This document shows, in pieces, positions 1-8,969 of a stretch of DNA of 34,779 bases (position 1 is its first letter; each line of letters begins with the position of its first letter). Under the pieces are notes generated by a model, which saw nothing but the letters and a program-made list of their open reading frames with translations, did no database searches and was not told the DNA's origin. The stretch spans positions 1 to 34,779 of the forward strand of contig LRSR01014349.1 of NCBI GenBank assembly GCA_001579985.1. The letters are read 5' to 3'. The translations under genes were made by a program, and so were the position numbers. Origin of the DNA: Hypsibius dujardini (taxonomy: Eukaryota > Tardigrada > Eutardigrada > Parachela > Hypsibiidae).

Positions 1-807
1 CAAGGGACCCCTGCTTCCATCTCATCACATTCCCCAAGCGCGAAAACCCTGAAACCGATCTTTGATTTTTGCCAGCACATGGGGATACACTTGAACTGGC
101 ACATATTGTCAACAACAGCTCGAAAAGGATCGCCTGACTCAGCGACTTATCGCTGTAACTGTCAAAGCGAAAATAGATGTCATGTCCGAAGCTTCAGAAA
201 ACAACACTACTGAACCCTTTTCCAATGTCACATTTGAAAACCTTACCTTGACCAACGACGCCTTTCCGGACATCCCACCCGGTTGGTCAGCACGTTCGCC
301 GCTGGGGACGCAGCCTGCTTCTACTATATGTACGTCTACTGGGTAGCCTGCAGTGTGCAGTACTACCAACACGCTGTGATTGCCGTCAGTCGGATGTGGG
401 CCATCATCCATCCCATCTCCTAGTGTGACTATCACTCTATAAACGGCTGACCTGGGATCTCCGTGCCTGTGCCTGGGCTTTCCCTCACGTTTTCGTGACA
501 CCTTTCTGGGCTCTGGACGCGGTGGAATACCGGCTAACCCTTGCGGAGAACGGGCTCTTTTGTCTGGCCAATCAACAAACAGTTTGCCGACGTGGTGATC
601 TGGTCATTGATCCTTTACTTGCTACCGATCTCGGTTCAAATTACGGCCTTTCCGGTGGTGTATTTCGCGAAGAAAAGGGGTGCCATGAATAAAGTGGCGG
701 TCAGATCGGATCACACGGTGCTGCAAGGGGGAAGCATTCTTCACAATCAAACCATTGTCTTTCTGCATTCAACGTTTGCGGGAGCATTGCGAGCGTTCAA
801 TCACACG

Positions 808-860
808 CCAATTACTCGACCTCGACCCAATTACTCGACCCAATTACTCGACCTATTGCG
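808..860. repeat. short tandem repeat of CCAATTACTCGACC in the GPCR pseudogene
   Basis: About three imperfect copies of a CCAATTACTCGACC-type unit lie in the part of the pseudogene that corresponds to the third intracellular loop. The intact paralogues do not have it, so it expanded after the copy lost function. Confidence 0.7.
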
Positions 861-1040
861 CACGCAGTCATGCACACTTGCAGCGAGGAAAAAGCGTTCG
901 GGTCTTATTCTTCTGGGTGTCATGTCGATGTGTGCACTAGTCAGTTGGGCGCCCATTAATGGAGTTGGTTTTGTGGTGACCTTAATCCCCGATTACACGA
1001 CGCCAGATTATGCGTATGAAGCTTTCATGGCCATGGATAC

Positions 1041-1349
1041 GTTCCACAACTTGAAAATGCGGTTGCTTCACATCCTGTAGTGTCTTCTTGTGGCCATGAT
1101 GGCCGCATCTAGTATTCCCGTGTCCCTGAAGTGGCGAGCGTGTATAATTGTCAGTGGCAAGCGTCTTGTCAGTTTATAATCCGATTCCGGTGGTAAGGAG
1201 GTGTTATCATCAGCTGTGCCGTACTTGTAGCGACACGCGCCCTTTGTGTCACGCAAATTGTAACTTTCGATGTAAGTTTAGTGTCAAAAACGCAATATAA
1301 AGGATTCGGCCTTTTGATCTGAGCCCCTGAAGACCGAATGTCCCGCGAC
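1041..1349 (-). mobile_element. 309-bp inserted repeat, copy 1, splitting GPCR TM7
   Basis: This block separates the TM6 and TM7 parts of the broken receptor. It is flanked by GGATAC at 1035-1040 and at 1350-1355, which looks like a 6-bp target duplication. In reverse complement it starts GTCGCGGGAC and ends TTGTGGAAC. It matches 2728-3024 in the opposite orientation over nearly its whole length. It has no coding capacity. A TATAAAG sequence lies near 1297. A solo LTR or a short non-autonomous DNA element are both possible, and the ends fit neither type clearly. Confidence 0.75.
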
Positions 1350-1466
1350 GGATACAAAAATCTCCGCGGTTCCCGTCATTTTCCTGTTTGCCATGGGAAA
1401 TTTGAGGACCGCCGTGCGGAGACTACCAAGCCGCTTCATCTGCCGGTTTTGGGCTGTAAGACCAAG

Positions 1467-2608
1467 AAGTCGTTTGATGACTTAGCGTCAGAACTTTGCG
1501 ATACATGGTGCAACCCTGCAGATGAGCCCATCTTAAGCATTTTTATAGCTCTTGACTCGGTTCATTGGTCAGACATACCGCATGACAATCATGATGCAAA
1601 TGTGAGTCTACAGCAGATAAGTGTATGGACCGTTAAAGTTTGATTCTAACCGTGGCAGCTCCTCTCCATAATCTGGTGCTCTGCTGCACTTTTTGGAAAA
1701 CCAAAAAGAAAAATGCCGATTTCTACCCAAGGGCACATCATGTGCATCTTCTTCTACAGATATTGGGCGTTAGTGTCTTTGATTGAGCGGCTTCGGCAGA
1801 GAGACTGGTCAGGAGGCGCCTCCCTTGCGGCAGAATTAATCAAATGGTCTGCCATATTTTGGATTACGAATTGTACGAGTTGTTTGGTGGGCAATGATAT
1901 TGTAGAACACGAAGTCTTATTATTTTCATTGCGTGCAGGGATTCGTCTAGGGTCCTTGCAAGTCGGAACCAGGACTCCTCATGGTAGGATCAGGGGGTGG
2001 GCATAGAGGCAAAATGCATACTTGTCAAGATTGAACCCAAAATTCGAACTCTTATCCTTTAGAGGGCTATTTTGGACAATATTTTGGACCTCAAAAGAAT
2101 TCACGTTGATAAAAAACTTGAATTTTCAAAAATTGGGGGCTTGGAAATCAGACCCACACACCCACACGAGTTTCCAAATAACTAGGAATCATACGCCGCA
2201 CTTTTGTGTTCACGTTTGAGCGAATGCGTTTTGTCCCTTTGCCGATCTTTTGGCCCGACCATAACGGGTTCTGCTGTCGACTTGTAGGGACCCTGTAAGA
2301 GTTCTTGATTGCATGTATAACATATTTATCAGATAACACAGGAACCAAACACCCTTTGCCTGTATTATTTCAGGCATGAAGTGTCACACAAGCAGACAAT
2401 CGATATTACGAACCCAGTAGATATTGCCACTGTTTGGGTCCGCGTCAAGGACGAACTTTAATATTGATTGATAAATCACAAGATCGCAAGCAAGGCAATG
2501 TGAATAATTAAAGGACTGCGCTCTCCTTCATCCAGCAACTTCAGGGCTCACTATGAGGCATTCGAAATCAGTCGCAGTCACGACGTCTCGTTTTTCTCGC
2601 TTTCTCCC
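1467..2608. other. intergenic, no gene recognised
   Basis: Only short open frames without recognisable domains occur here. I see no repeats of note before the CT-rich tract at its right end. Confidence 0.5.
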
Positions 2609-2671
2609 TCGCTCTCTCTCTCTCTCTCTCTCCCTCTCCCTCTCTCTTTCTCCCTCTCTCTTTCCCTCTCG
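2605..2671. repeat. CT-rich microsatellite
   Basis: An uninterrupted pyrimidine tract made of (CT)n with CCCTCT variants. It is simple-sequence DNA about 60 bp left of repeat copy 2. Confidence 0.95.
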
Positions 2672-2727
2672 CGACCTGGAAACCTCCAGCTCATCACCAT
2701 CTCTTGGGATATCGCCGATCCCTCACC

Positions 2728-3024
2728 GTCGCGGGACATTGTTTAGCTCTCTGGCCTTCAGGGGCTCAGATCAAAAGGCCGAATCCTTTATATTGCGCTT
2801 TTGACAATAAACGTACATAGAAAGTTCCAATTTGTGTGACACAAAGGGCGCGTGTCGCCACAAGTACGGCACAGCTGATGATAACACCTCCTTACCACCG
2901 GAATCGGATTATAAACTGACAAGACGCTTGCCACTTCAGGGACACGGGAATACTAGATGCGGCCATTATGGCCACAAGAAAACACTACAGGATGTGAAGC
3001 AATCGTATTTTCGAGTTGTAGAAC
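2728..3024 (+). mobile_element. inverted copy 2 of the repeat that splits the GPCR pseudogene
   Basis: From GTCGCGGGAC at 2728 to GTTGTAGAAC at 3024 this is a diverged copy (297 bp) of 1041-1349 in the opposite orientation. I see no clear target duplication here (flanks CTCACC and GTACACC share only CACC). It sits about 110 bp upstream of the TATA box of the receptor at 3210, so it may lie within that gene's upstream control region. Confidence 0.75.
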
Positions 3025-3134
3025 GTACACCGTTCTTTGACAGTTTTAATGATCGTCATTGTGGTTCCGTTTTGCTTCTGAGGGAAATATTCGAACTACT
3101 TTGTTAACTGGGCTGCAAAATTACTCTTTTCTCG

Positions 3135-3143
3135 TATAAAAAG
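3135..3143 (+). promoter_or_regulatory. TATA box of the GPCR at 3210
   Basis: TATAAAAAG lies 75 bp upstream of the ATG at 3210, in an otherwise AT-balanced leader. Distance and strand fit a core promoter with a short 5' UTR. This is a motif match only. Confidence 0.5.
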
Positions 3144-3209
3144 GGCGAATAAGCGAAGAAACTTAAAGGGAGCTTTGAAGTGTGAATAAGAACGTCCACG
3201 CCGATAACA

Positions 3210-4298
3210 ATGGCATTCCCCAATAGCAACCTATATAACGTGACCTTTCCCAACGACACTTCGTCAAGCTTCGACTTCCATTGGACGCCGACGGCAATTT
3301 TCGAAACAACACATTTCTGCATCGGCCTTGTGGGGAACGTCTTTCTCCTCGTCCTGATACTAACTGACCAACAGCTTCGCACACCATTCAACACCTACAT
3401 CATTGGGTTGGCTTTGGCGAATCTTATTATCCTCACCGCTACCCCTTGGTCCATTTGGAGCGCTTTGACCAGCACCGATGGAGCCTGGCCCGCCGGCGAG
3501 GCAGCCTGCTCGTACCTTATGTATCTGTACTGCGTGGAGTGCAGTGTCATCTACTACCAACACGTTCTGATCGCCGTGAGTCGCATGTGGGCCATCATCC
3601 ATCCCATCTCATACCGCAACCGGCACTCCAAACGACTGGCGCAGGGTCTCGTCATCGGCGTCTGGGTTTTCGTCCATGCCTTCATGCTGCCGTTCTGGGT
3701 ACGAGACACGTTGTACTACCGACGAAGCCTTGCTGAGAATCGACACCAGTGCTTGACCAACGACAAGGAACAGTTTACTTACTCGGTGATTGGGACGGTG
3801 ACCATGACCATCCTGCCGGTGTTGGTTCAAATTATGGTCTTTCCCGTGGTTTACTTCGTGAAAAAAGCGAGAACCATAAATCGTGCGGTCGTGGCACCGG
3901 GTGACGAAGCTCCCCAATTGGCACAGCTTCCACAGAGCCCGCTGGGAACCGTGCTACCAACCACCAAAGCAACATCTCTAACGCTCAATTGTGAAGGAAT
4001 CTATCGAACCGTTGTTGAAGGAGGGTCACGTTCTGCGAGGACGAACCAATCGGGTCTGGTGCTCTTGGGTATCATGTCGCTGTGTGCACTGATTAGTTGG
4101 GCGCCCACCAACGGTTGTTATTTCCTGGTGACATTAATGCCCGATCTCACTGTGCCGGACAGTGTGTGGGGAGTGTTGGCTGTACTTGGTTCAATACAAA
4201 CTTCCGCCGACCCTTTTATTTTTCTTCTATCGTTGGGGAATTTGAGAAACGCCATGAAAAGACTAGCAAATCGCGTCATTAGTCGTTTTCGGCCATGA
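3210..4298 (+). CDS. class A rhodopsin-like GPCR, single exon, 362 aa
   Basis: A complete seven-helix receptor in one exon, expected in the plasma membrane. N-glycosylation sites NVT and NDT lie in the first 17 residues. TM1 is at about 33-52 with Gly42-Asn43. TM2 (60-84) reads LALANLI, without the usual sodium-site Asp. Cys100 before TM3 and Cys181 in ECL2 can form the conserved disulfide. TM3 ends SRMWAIIHP (124-132), so SRM replaces DRY. TM4 is about 144-164, TM5 about 190-217 with Pro203, and the third loop 218-280 is long. TM6 carries SWAP (296-299) in place of CWxP, and TM7 has ADPFIF (333-338). The protein ends shortly after helix 8 without a palmitoylation Cys. The ligand is unknown. 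Neighbouring paralogues at 182 and 7872 show a local lineage expansion. Confidence 0.93.
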   Translation: MAFPNSNLYNVTFPNDTSSSFDFHWTPTAIFETTHFCIGLVGNVFLLVLILTDQQLRTPFNTYIIGLALANLIILTATPWSIWSALTSTDGAWPAGEAACSYLMYLYCVECSVIYYQHVLIAVSRMWAIIHPISYRNRHSKRLAQGLVIGVWVFVHAFMLPFWVRDTLYYRRSLAENRHQCLTNDKEQFTYSVIGTVTMTILPVLVQIMVFPVVYFVKKARTINRAVVAPGDEAPQLAQLPQSPLGTVLPTTKATSLTLNCEGIYRTVVEGGSRSARTNQSGLVLLGIMSLCALISWAPTNGCYFLVTLMPDLTVPDSVWGVLAVLGSIQTSADPFIFLLSLGNLRNAMKRLANRVISRFRP

Positions 4299-5040
4299 GA
4301 GCGGAATGAAGGCCACGTGCAAGGTTTATCCGGCCGTTAATCCGGAAGGTCAATTTGGAGTTCGAACCAAACGCCCATCGTTCACAGCGTCCGCGTCGTC
4401 CGAAGCCAGAACTGAGCGCCTGTTGAGCCAGAATGCCACTACGTATTAGCTGTTAACCGTTCTGACTTGAACGTCCATCAACAGGAACAACAATCAGACA
4501 TTCGACTGATCCATCATATATGACGAAGTTGTGACACAAAACCTGTATTAAATGGTGTTCAGTTCAATCCATTCACCATATGGACTTGGTATATTTTTTT
4601 GAATCTATTCGCTCCCACCCACGCCCAGTCGCCCAGATTGTCGCAATTCCAATCTCCTTTTCCAATCTCCTTTTCCATCTCCACAATTGTGTTGTCAATT
4701 TTTTCCTTTTATTATAACTGTCTGAGCTCCCCAGTCCCTTTGGCATGTTTCAAATGAGTTTCCTGTTCTTTTAACCACGCCGCTTTTTAACCTATTTTTT
4801 GCTATGGCATTATGAAACATCGGCAGAGTTAGCGAAACATGGAGAGAAGTTATCTTATTATGCACGTGATTTGTTGTTATCGGTTGATCTATCGGTTGAT
4901 CTATCTGTTGATCGGCTGATTGTATGAATATTTCAGACAGTTTATATTATTGCTCATTTTTTTGCTTTATAACGTTTTACATCCATAGTAGCGCAACCTT
5001 GCAATTATATCTTTTTACACAATATTATTGTATCAGCATT
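4299..5040. other. AT-rich intergenic region with short tandem motifs
   Basis: No gene is recognised. A 14-bp motif of ATCGGTTGATCT type repeats about three times at 4878-4915, and TCTCCTTTTCCAA-type repeats occur near 4650-4680. The segment from 4517 has an inverted partner at 6412. Confidence 0.5.
4517..4597 (+). repeat. left arm of a diverged inverted repeat (partner 6335-6412)
   Basis: The block starting TATATGACGAAGTTGTGACA and running to GGACTTGGT matches the reverse complement of 6335-6412. The first ~29 bases are nearly identical and the rest is patchier. Similarity may extend weakly to about 4650 and 6250. The pair encloses the Gly/Tyr-repeat genes. Confidence 0.75.
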
Positions 5041-5047
5041 AATAATC

Positions 5048-5482
5048 TTAAGTAATTTGGGTGCTGGGCACTACCGCCCGTAAAGTTACCGTAAACATCA
5101 TTGGCACCTGAGTGCTACCATAAGCATCACCATAGGCACCACCGTAGGTACCACCGTAGGCACCACCATAGGTACCACCATAAGCACCACCGTAGGTACC
5201 ACCATAGGCACCACCGTAGGCACCACCATAGGTACCACCGTAGGTACCACCGTAGGTATCACAATAGGTACCACCGTAGGTATCACCGTAGGCACCACCG
5301 TAGGTACCACCATGGGCATCACCGTAGATACCACCATAGCTACCACCGTGGGCACCACCGTAGATACCACCATAGGTACCACCGTAGGTATCACCGTAGG
5401 CACCACCGTAGGCACCACCGTAGGTACCACCATACTGGTAACGGTAAGAACGTAACATAATAATAACGATTAGTGTTTTCAT
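5048..5482 (-). CDS. Gly/Tyr-rich tandem-repeat protein, 144 aa
   Basis: From ATG at 5482 the frame reads a short hydrophobic start (MKTLIVIIML) and then about 27 copies of a four-residue unit of the form Tyr-Gly-Gly-X, with X mostly Thr, Ala, Ile or Ser and some Gly-Asp. A non-repeat C-terminus follows (STQVPMMFTVTLRAVVPS...). The 12-bp DNA unit is read without a stop in several frames, so the frame must be chosen. The Gly/Tyr reading has a start, a hydrophobic leader and a unique tail, and it resembles secreted cuticle or silk-like Gly/Tyr-rich proteins. An acceptor-like sequence ends at CAG just before the first repeat, so the true N-terminus could lie in an upstream exon. A partner exon with GGIYGG lies at 5820 on the other strand. 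It could also be a non-coding minisatellite. Confidence 0.5.
   Translation of the reverse strand: MKTLIVIIMLRSYRYQYGGTYGGAYGGAYGDTYGGTYGGIYGGAHGGSYGGIYGDAHGGTYGGAYGDTYGGTYCDTYGGTYGGTYGGAYGGAYGGTYGGAYGGTYGGAYGGTYGGAYGDAYGSTQVPMMFTVTLRAVVPSTQIT
5101..5433. repeat. 12-bp minisatellite (GGTACCACCGTA type)
   Basis: About 27 tandem copies with alternating GGTACC and GGCACC and with CCGTA or CCATA ends. The period is a multiple of three, so every frame stays open. This explains the His/Arg-rich and Val/Pro-rich reading frames here, which I do not treat as genes. Confidence 0.97.
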
Positions 5483-5819
5483 CGTGGGCGGTTATTGTGT
5501 GCAGAAATCGAGCTAATATTTGTTAACTGCTCTGACAAATCCATCTGTTCAATTAATTAATAATCACTTCGTTTGTAATTTAAATCGCTGTTATCTGGAA
5601 ACTTAAAATAGTCACGTCGCTGTGTCTACCGCCCTAAAGGTTAGAGGACAATGCTGTTAGCAGTTGGATTCCAGTGCTGTTAGCAGTTGGATTCCAGTGC
5701 TGCTTTTGGCATGTTTTGTTGACGAATAGTCGTCATACAGTATGCCATTCTAATAGAGTACCTTACTTTGTAACGAAATATAAACTTTTTTTTGTTATGT
5801 TGAATGAGGATTTTAACAG

Positions 5820-5936
5820 ATGCGCAGTGTATTTGGTTCTGCCTACGACGATGCTTATGAAAACGGTGGTATCTACGGTGGTATCTACGGTGGTGCAACG
5901 CTAGTATCTACGAAGGACAAATACGAGATCAAATAA
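5820..5936 (+). CDS. terminal exon of a Gly/Tyr-rich protein, inverted partner of the gene at 5482
   Basis: After a consensus acceptor (TTTTAACAG, ending 5819) the frame reads MRSVFGSAYDDAYENGG and continues with two GGIYGG units and a charged tail (STKDKYEIK), then stops. AATAAA overlaps the stop at 5932-5937. The motif matches the repeat of the minus-strand gene 340 bp to the left. The first residues (MRSVF...) resemble the MLRSYRYQ of that gene. Upstream exons were not resolved. A direct 23-bp duplication (GCTGTTAGCAGTTGGATTCC) lies at about 5652-5698. Too little is present to assign a function. Confidence 0.4.
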   Translation: MRSVFGSAYDDAYENGGIYGGIYGGATLVSTKDKYEIK

Positions 5937-6334
5937 AAATTTAAATTGCTTTCGTTAACCTTTCGATTCCAGGGCAAAAATAGAAATGTTTAACATTTGC
6001 AATTATACCTAGACGATGATAAACAGGTAAACAAGCATTGCTTTTTTTCGTGTAATCGCCCAGTTAATCGATCGACGTCTCAGCAAACACAGCATTTTAC
6101 AGCCATTTTCGATGCAAAGGTTGCGACGTTCACCATGTTGTCGTGTAGATTAGAAGCGGAAAAGAGACAAGCGAAATAGCACAGATTAGAACAGGATCAT
6201 TATCTCAAAGCTCATTATCTGGACTTTTCTGGTACTTTTTTCTGAAAATGAGAAATAAGTTGTGGAATGGGAATGGAGTTCACAATTACCTGGGTGGAAC
6301 GTAAAATGGGCCTGTGTGGGCGAGATTTTTCTTA

Positions 6335-6412
6335 TGAAAATTTCACCAAGTCCGAATGCTGAATGAATTGAACTGAGCACCATGCCAGGTTTTGTGTCAC
6401 AACTTCGTCACA
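6335..6412 (-). repeat. right arm of the diverged inverted repeat (partner 4517-4597)
   Basis: In reverse complement this reads TATGTGACGAAGTTGTGACA and so on, matching 4517 onward down to GGACTTGGT. The two Gly/Tyr coding pieces sit between the arms in opposite orientation, so the arms may be the 3' flanks of an inverted gene duplication. Confidence 0.75.
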
Positions 6413-7800
6413 TACCCATCGTCACGATCGTTAAAGATGCGGCAAATCAATCCACCATTTTCGCTGGTTTGGAGCCACTCAAAGTTTCCAACCACCCACT
6501 AATGCAACGGGTCATCCCTATTCTGTGAAAGGTCTACTTGTGCACTGCTCTGACCAACCGACCGCCGTTCTCGAGATTGAGCCCTTGCCTTACCCTCCCC
6601 TTTCATGGCCTTGGAGAACCGAATCAAGTGAGAAGATAAAACACAAAGGAGTTGCGATTAAAGCGCGCGTTTCAATTGTCGCAGCTCAATTCATGCCGGC
6701 GGTAACTAAGAACAACGTAACCGCTTGGTAGGCCAAGATGTAGACGGTGTTCGCAGAATGCATGAGACAAAATTTCTTTGGGTATGGAACGGTTGAGGTT
6801 GAATCGATCCCTGTGCGGCTCACGGGAACCGTTCCCTTGTTTTCATTGGCTCTAAAGTTTCCAAGCGAATGAGCGAACATTGGTTCGGCTGCTAGGGAAT
6901 GCTTCTTGCTAGGCTCGGGCTTGCTAGGCTTGCTAGGCTCGGCTGCTAGGGAATGCTTCTTGCTAGGCTCGGGCTTGGTAGGCTTGCTAGGCTCGGCTGC
7001 TAGGGAATGCTTCTTGCTAGGCTCGGGCTTGCTAGGCTTGCTAGGCTCGGCTGCTAGGGAATGTTTTCTTTGGTATCAAGGTGTCGCCGGCGCTTATTCT
7101 TTTGTCGATTCCACTCAAAAGGGACACCATAAAACATTTAGCGAGTGTCCATTAGCTGCATGTCCCATCGTTTCGAAGGGGTAAATAATGAAGTACCGCT
7201 TACTCACGCTAACTTGAGTCTCGATACTGGTACAATGTCCAATCCTCTCCCTTCCGAAAGACAAACCATGCCCCCACCCAGATTGATTCGTATGAAAGAT
7301 CTTGCCTCATTTGATCCAGCCCTTTAACAAACTGGGATAGACCATGATCAATAAGGCCTCAACAATCCCAACCATTCACACAGGCTGTAAATCCCCAGGT
7401 AATCAGCGTCTATTCAACAGGAAAAGAAGCACTTAAGCTGCTGCTCCTTTTCATTAATCTTTCAATTTAGTGAGACGAGTGAGTGAAGCGGGCTTCCGGA
7501 TCTGGGCTGCTATCACCTGACCAGGCGCGAGGGTTGACCTAATTAGGAAGCCCATTTATACGACGCGTGTACTTGATAGACCAACGACAATATGCATACC
7601 CACACCTGAGTTCATTTTCTGCGTACACAACAGCGCATGCACAGTGCCATCGATTATCACTATCACATACCCGCATGGCGCTCCGACTTTGTCTCAACTC
7701 AGGTGGAAATATAAGTACTCCACCGCACGGTCCAATTAACCTAAGATAATCCCTTGACTTACCGAGTGAGATTGTGGAAATTTTATCGTACTTACTACAT
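6413..7800. other. intergenic, no gene recognised apart from a 54-bp tandem repeat
   Basis: Open frames are short and unconvincing. The only clear structure is the tandem repeat at 6884-7062. Confidence 0.5.
6884..7062. repeat. 54-bp tandem repeat, about 3.3 copies
   Basis: The unit runs from TCGGCTGCTAGGGAATGCTT through several internal TTGCTAGGC motifs. Copies are almost identical (one has TTGGTAGGC). The unit contains a smaller TTGCTAGGC sub-repeat, which suggests stepwise growth by slippage. Its period keeps one frame open (GLLGSAARECFLLGS), but I see no support for translation. Confidence 0.95.
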
Positions 7801-7871
7801 ACTTGTGAGTGTGTAATAAGAGGAAACGGCAACTAGGAACATTTTTTAACACTTTGGTGGAACGAACCGTC

Positions 7872-8969
7872 ATGTCTGAGGCTTCGGTTAACGACACAGT
7901 GACATTGCCCAATGTTCCGTTTCACAATGAGAGCTTCCTGAATGCCACTTTTCATTGGTCGGCGACGGCCATCTTCGATACAGTCAACTTCTGCACCGGC
8001 CTTCTGGGAAACGGCTTCTTGCTCGTCTTGCTGTTAACTAATCGTCAAATCCGCACACCATTCAACATCTACATCCTCGGATTGACCCTTGCCAATCTCC
8101 TCAATATCACCGGTATGCCGTTGCACATTCTGGACGCCTTAACGGGAGGCACCTTGACGGCGACTAATGAATCCATTTGTTCCTATTATATGTACCTCGA
8201 TTGGGTTGAGAGCAGTGTGATTTACTGCCAGCATGTGCTGATTGCCGTCACACGAATGTGGGCCGTCATCCGTCCCATATCCTACCGCAATAGGCATTCC
8301 CAGCAGCTTGCACGGAGTCTTTGCGTCGGCGTCTGGGTCTGCGTCCATGCCTGTATGCTCCCCTTCTGGGCTTTGGACGCACTGTACTATCGACGAACCA
8401 TTACGGATAATGGGTTCGTTTGCATCATGAATGGCAGGGCACAATTTACCTATTCGGTGGTCGCACAAGTGATTTTCTACCTGCTTCCGATATTCGTTCA
8501 AGTGATGGTTTTTCCGGTGGTTTATTTTACGAAAAACGCGAGAACCATGACTCGGGCGGCGGTGGAACCAAATGAGACGGTAGCCCAAGGGGCAGACCTT
8601 TCGCAAAAGCAACTGGGGATTGTGCCGTCAAAGCACGAAGGAACATCTCAAACGCCAAGTCGAGAGGTCATTCCTCATCCCATTCCTAAAGGAGCACCAC
8701 GAGTAGCCAGGAGTAACAGTTCGGGTCTTGCCTTTCTGGGCATCCTGTCGCTGTGTGCTCTAATGAATTGGGCGCCCATCATCCTGTGCTACTTCGTATT
8801 TACAGTTAATCCAGACTTCACGATGCCTAAACGTGTATGGGAAGTTTTCACGACACTATCCTCAGTACAGACGTCTATCGATCCGATTATCTTCCTGCTG
8901 TCATTGGGAAATTTGCGGGACGTCGCGGTGGGACTAGCAAGGCAAGTCATTGGCTTCTTTCAAGCTTAA
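7872..8969 (+). CDS. class A rhodopsin-like GPCR, single exon, 365 aa
   Basis: An intact paralogue of the receptor at 3210. The frame is open further upstream (GTG at 7809), but the ATG at 7872 gives the MSEAS N-terminus shared with the pseudogene, so I choose it. The N-terminus has N-glycosylation sites (NDT, NES, NAT). TM1 holds GLLGNGFLLVLLL, and TM2 reads LTLANLLNIT without the usual Asp. The TM3 end is TRMWAVIRPIS, with TRM in place of DRY. TM4 contains VGVWVCVHACMLPFW, TM5 LLPIFVQVMVFPVVYF, TM6 CALMNWAPIILCYF (NWAP for CWxP), and TM7 SIDPIIFLLSLGNLRD. Cysteines before TM3 (ESICSYY) and in ECL2 (GFVCIM) can pair. The ligand is unknown. The unusual DRY substitution is shared with the paralogue at 3210. 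Confidence 0.93.
   Translation: MSEASVNDTVTLPNVPFHNESFLNATFHWSATAIFDTVNFCTGLLGNGFLLVLLLTNRQIRTPFNIYILGLTLANLLNITGMPLHILDALTGGTLTATNESICSYYMYLDWVESSVIYCQHVLIAVTRMWAVIRPISYRNRHSQQLARSLCVGVWVCVHACMLPFWALDALYYRRTITDNGFVCIMNGRAQFTYSVVAQVIFYLLPIFVQVMVFPVVYFTKNARTMTRAAVEPNETVAQGADLSQKQLGIVPSKHEGTSQTPSREVIPHPIPKGAPRVARSNSSGLAFLGILSLCALMNWAPIILCYFVFTVNPDFTMPKRVWEVFTTLSSVQTSIDPIIFLLSLGNLRDVAVGLARQVIGFFQA

Larger units (their letters stand above)
182..1466 (+). pseudogene. broken class A GPCR, paralogue of the two intact receptors
   Basis: The plus strand keeps pieces of the same receptor family as the genes at 3210 and 7872. It opens with ATG at 182 (MSEASENNT..., matching the MSEAS start of the gene at 7872). 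TM1 and TM2 are then missing near 292. TM3 follows, with YYQHAVIAVSRMWAIIHPIS, and ends at a TAG (421-423) where the paralogues have Tyr. TM4/ECL2 (PFWALDAVEY...) is next, then a frameshift around 560-600, TM5 (LPISVQITAFPVVYF) and TM6 (CALVSWAPIN). After 1040 a repeat interrupts the reading frame. The TM7 end and C-tail (PVIFLFAMGNLRTAVRRL) reappear at about 1370-1466. Two deletions or frameshifts, a stop and an insertion leave no function. The best match within the window is the receptor at 7872. Confidence 0.9.

Noticed and set aside
5098-5460. His/Arg-rich and Val/Pro-rich long frames over the 12-bp minisatellite
   Set aside because: They are by-products of a 12-bp repeat that keeps all frames open. 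Only the Gly/Tyr frame has a leader and unique ends.
6906-7184. A Leu/Gly-Ser repeat protein over the 54-bp repeat
   Set aside because: The frame exists only because the repeat length is a multiple of three. There is no leader and no unique flanking domain.
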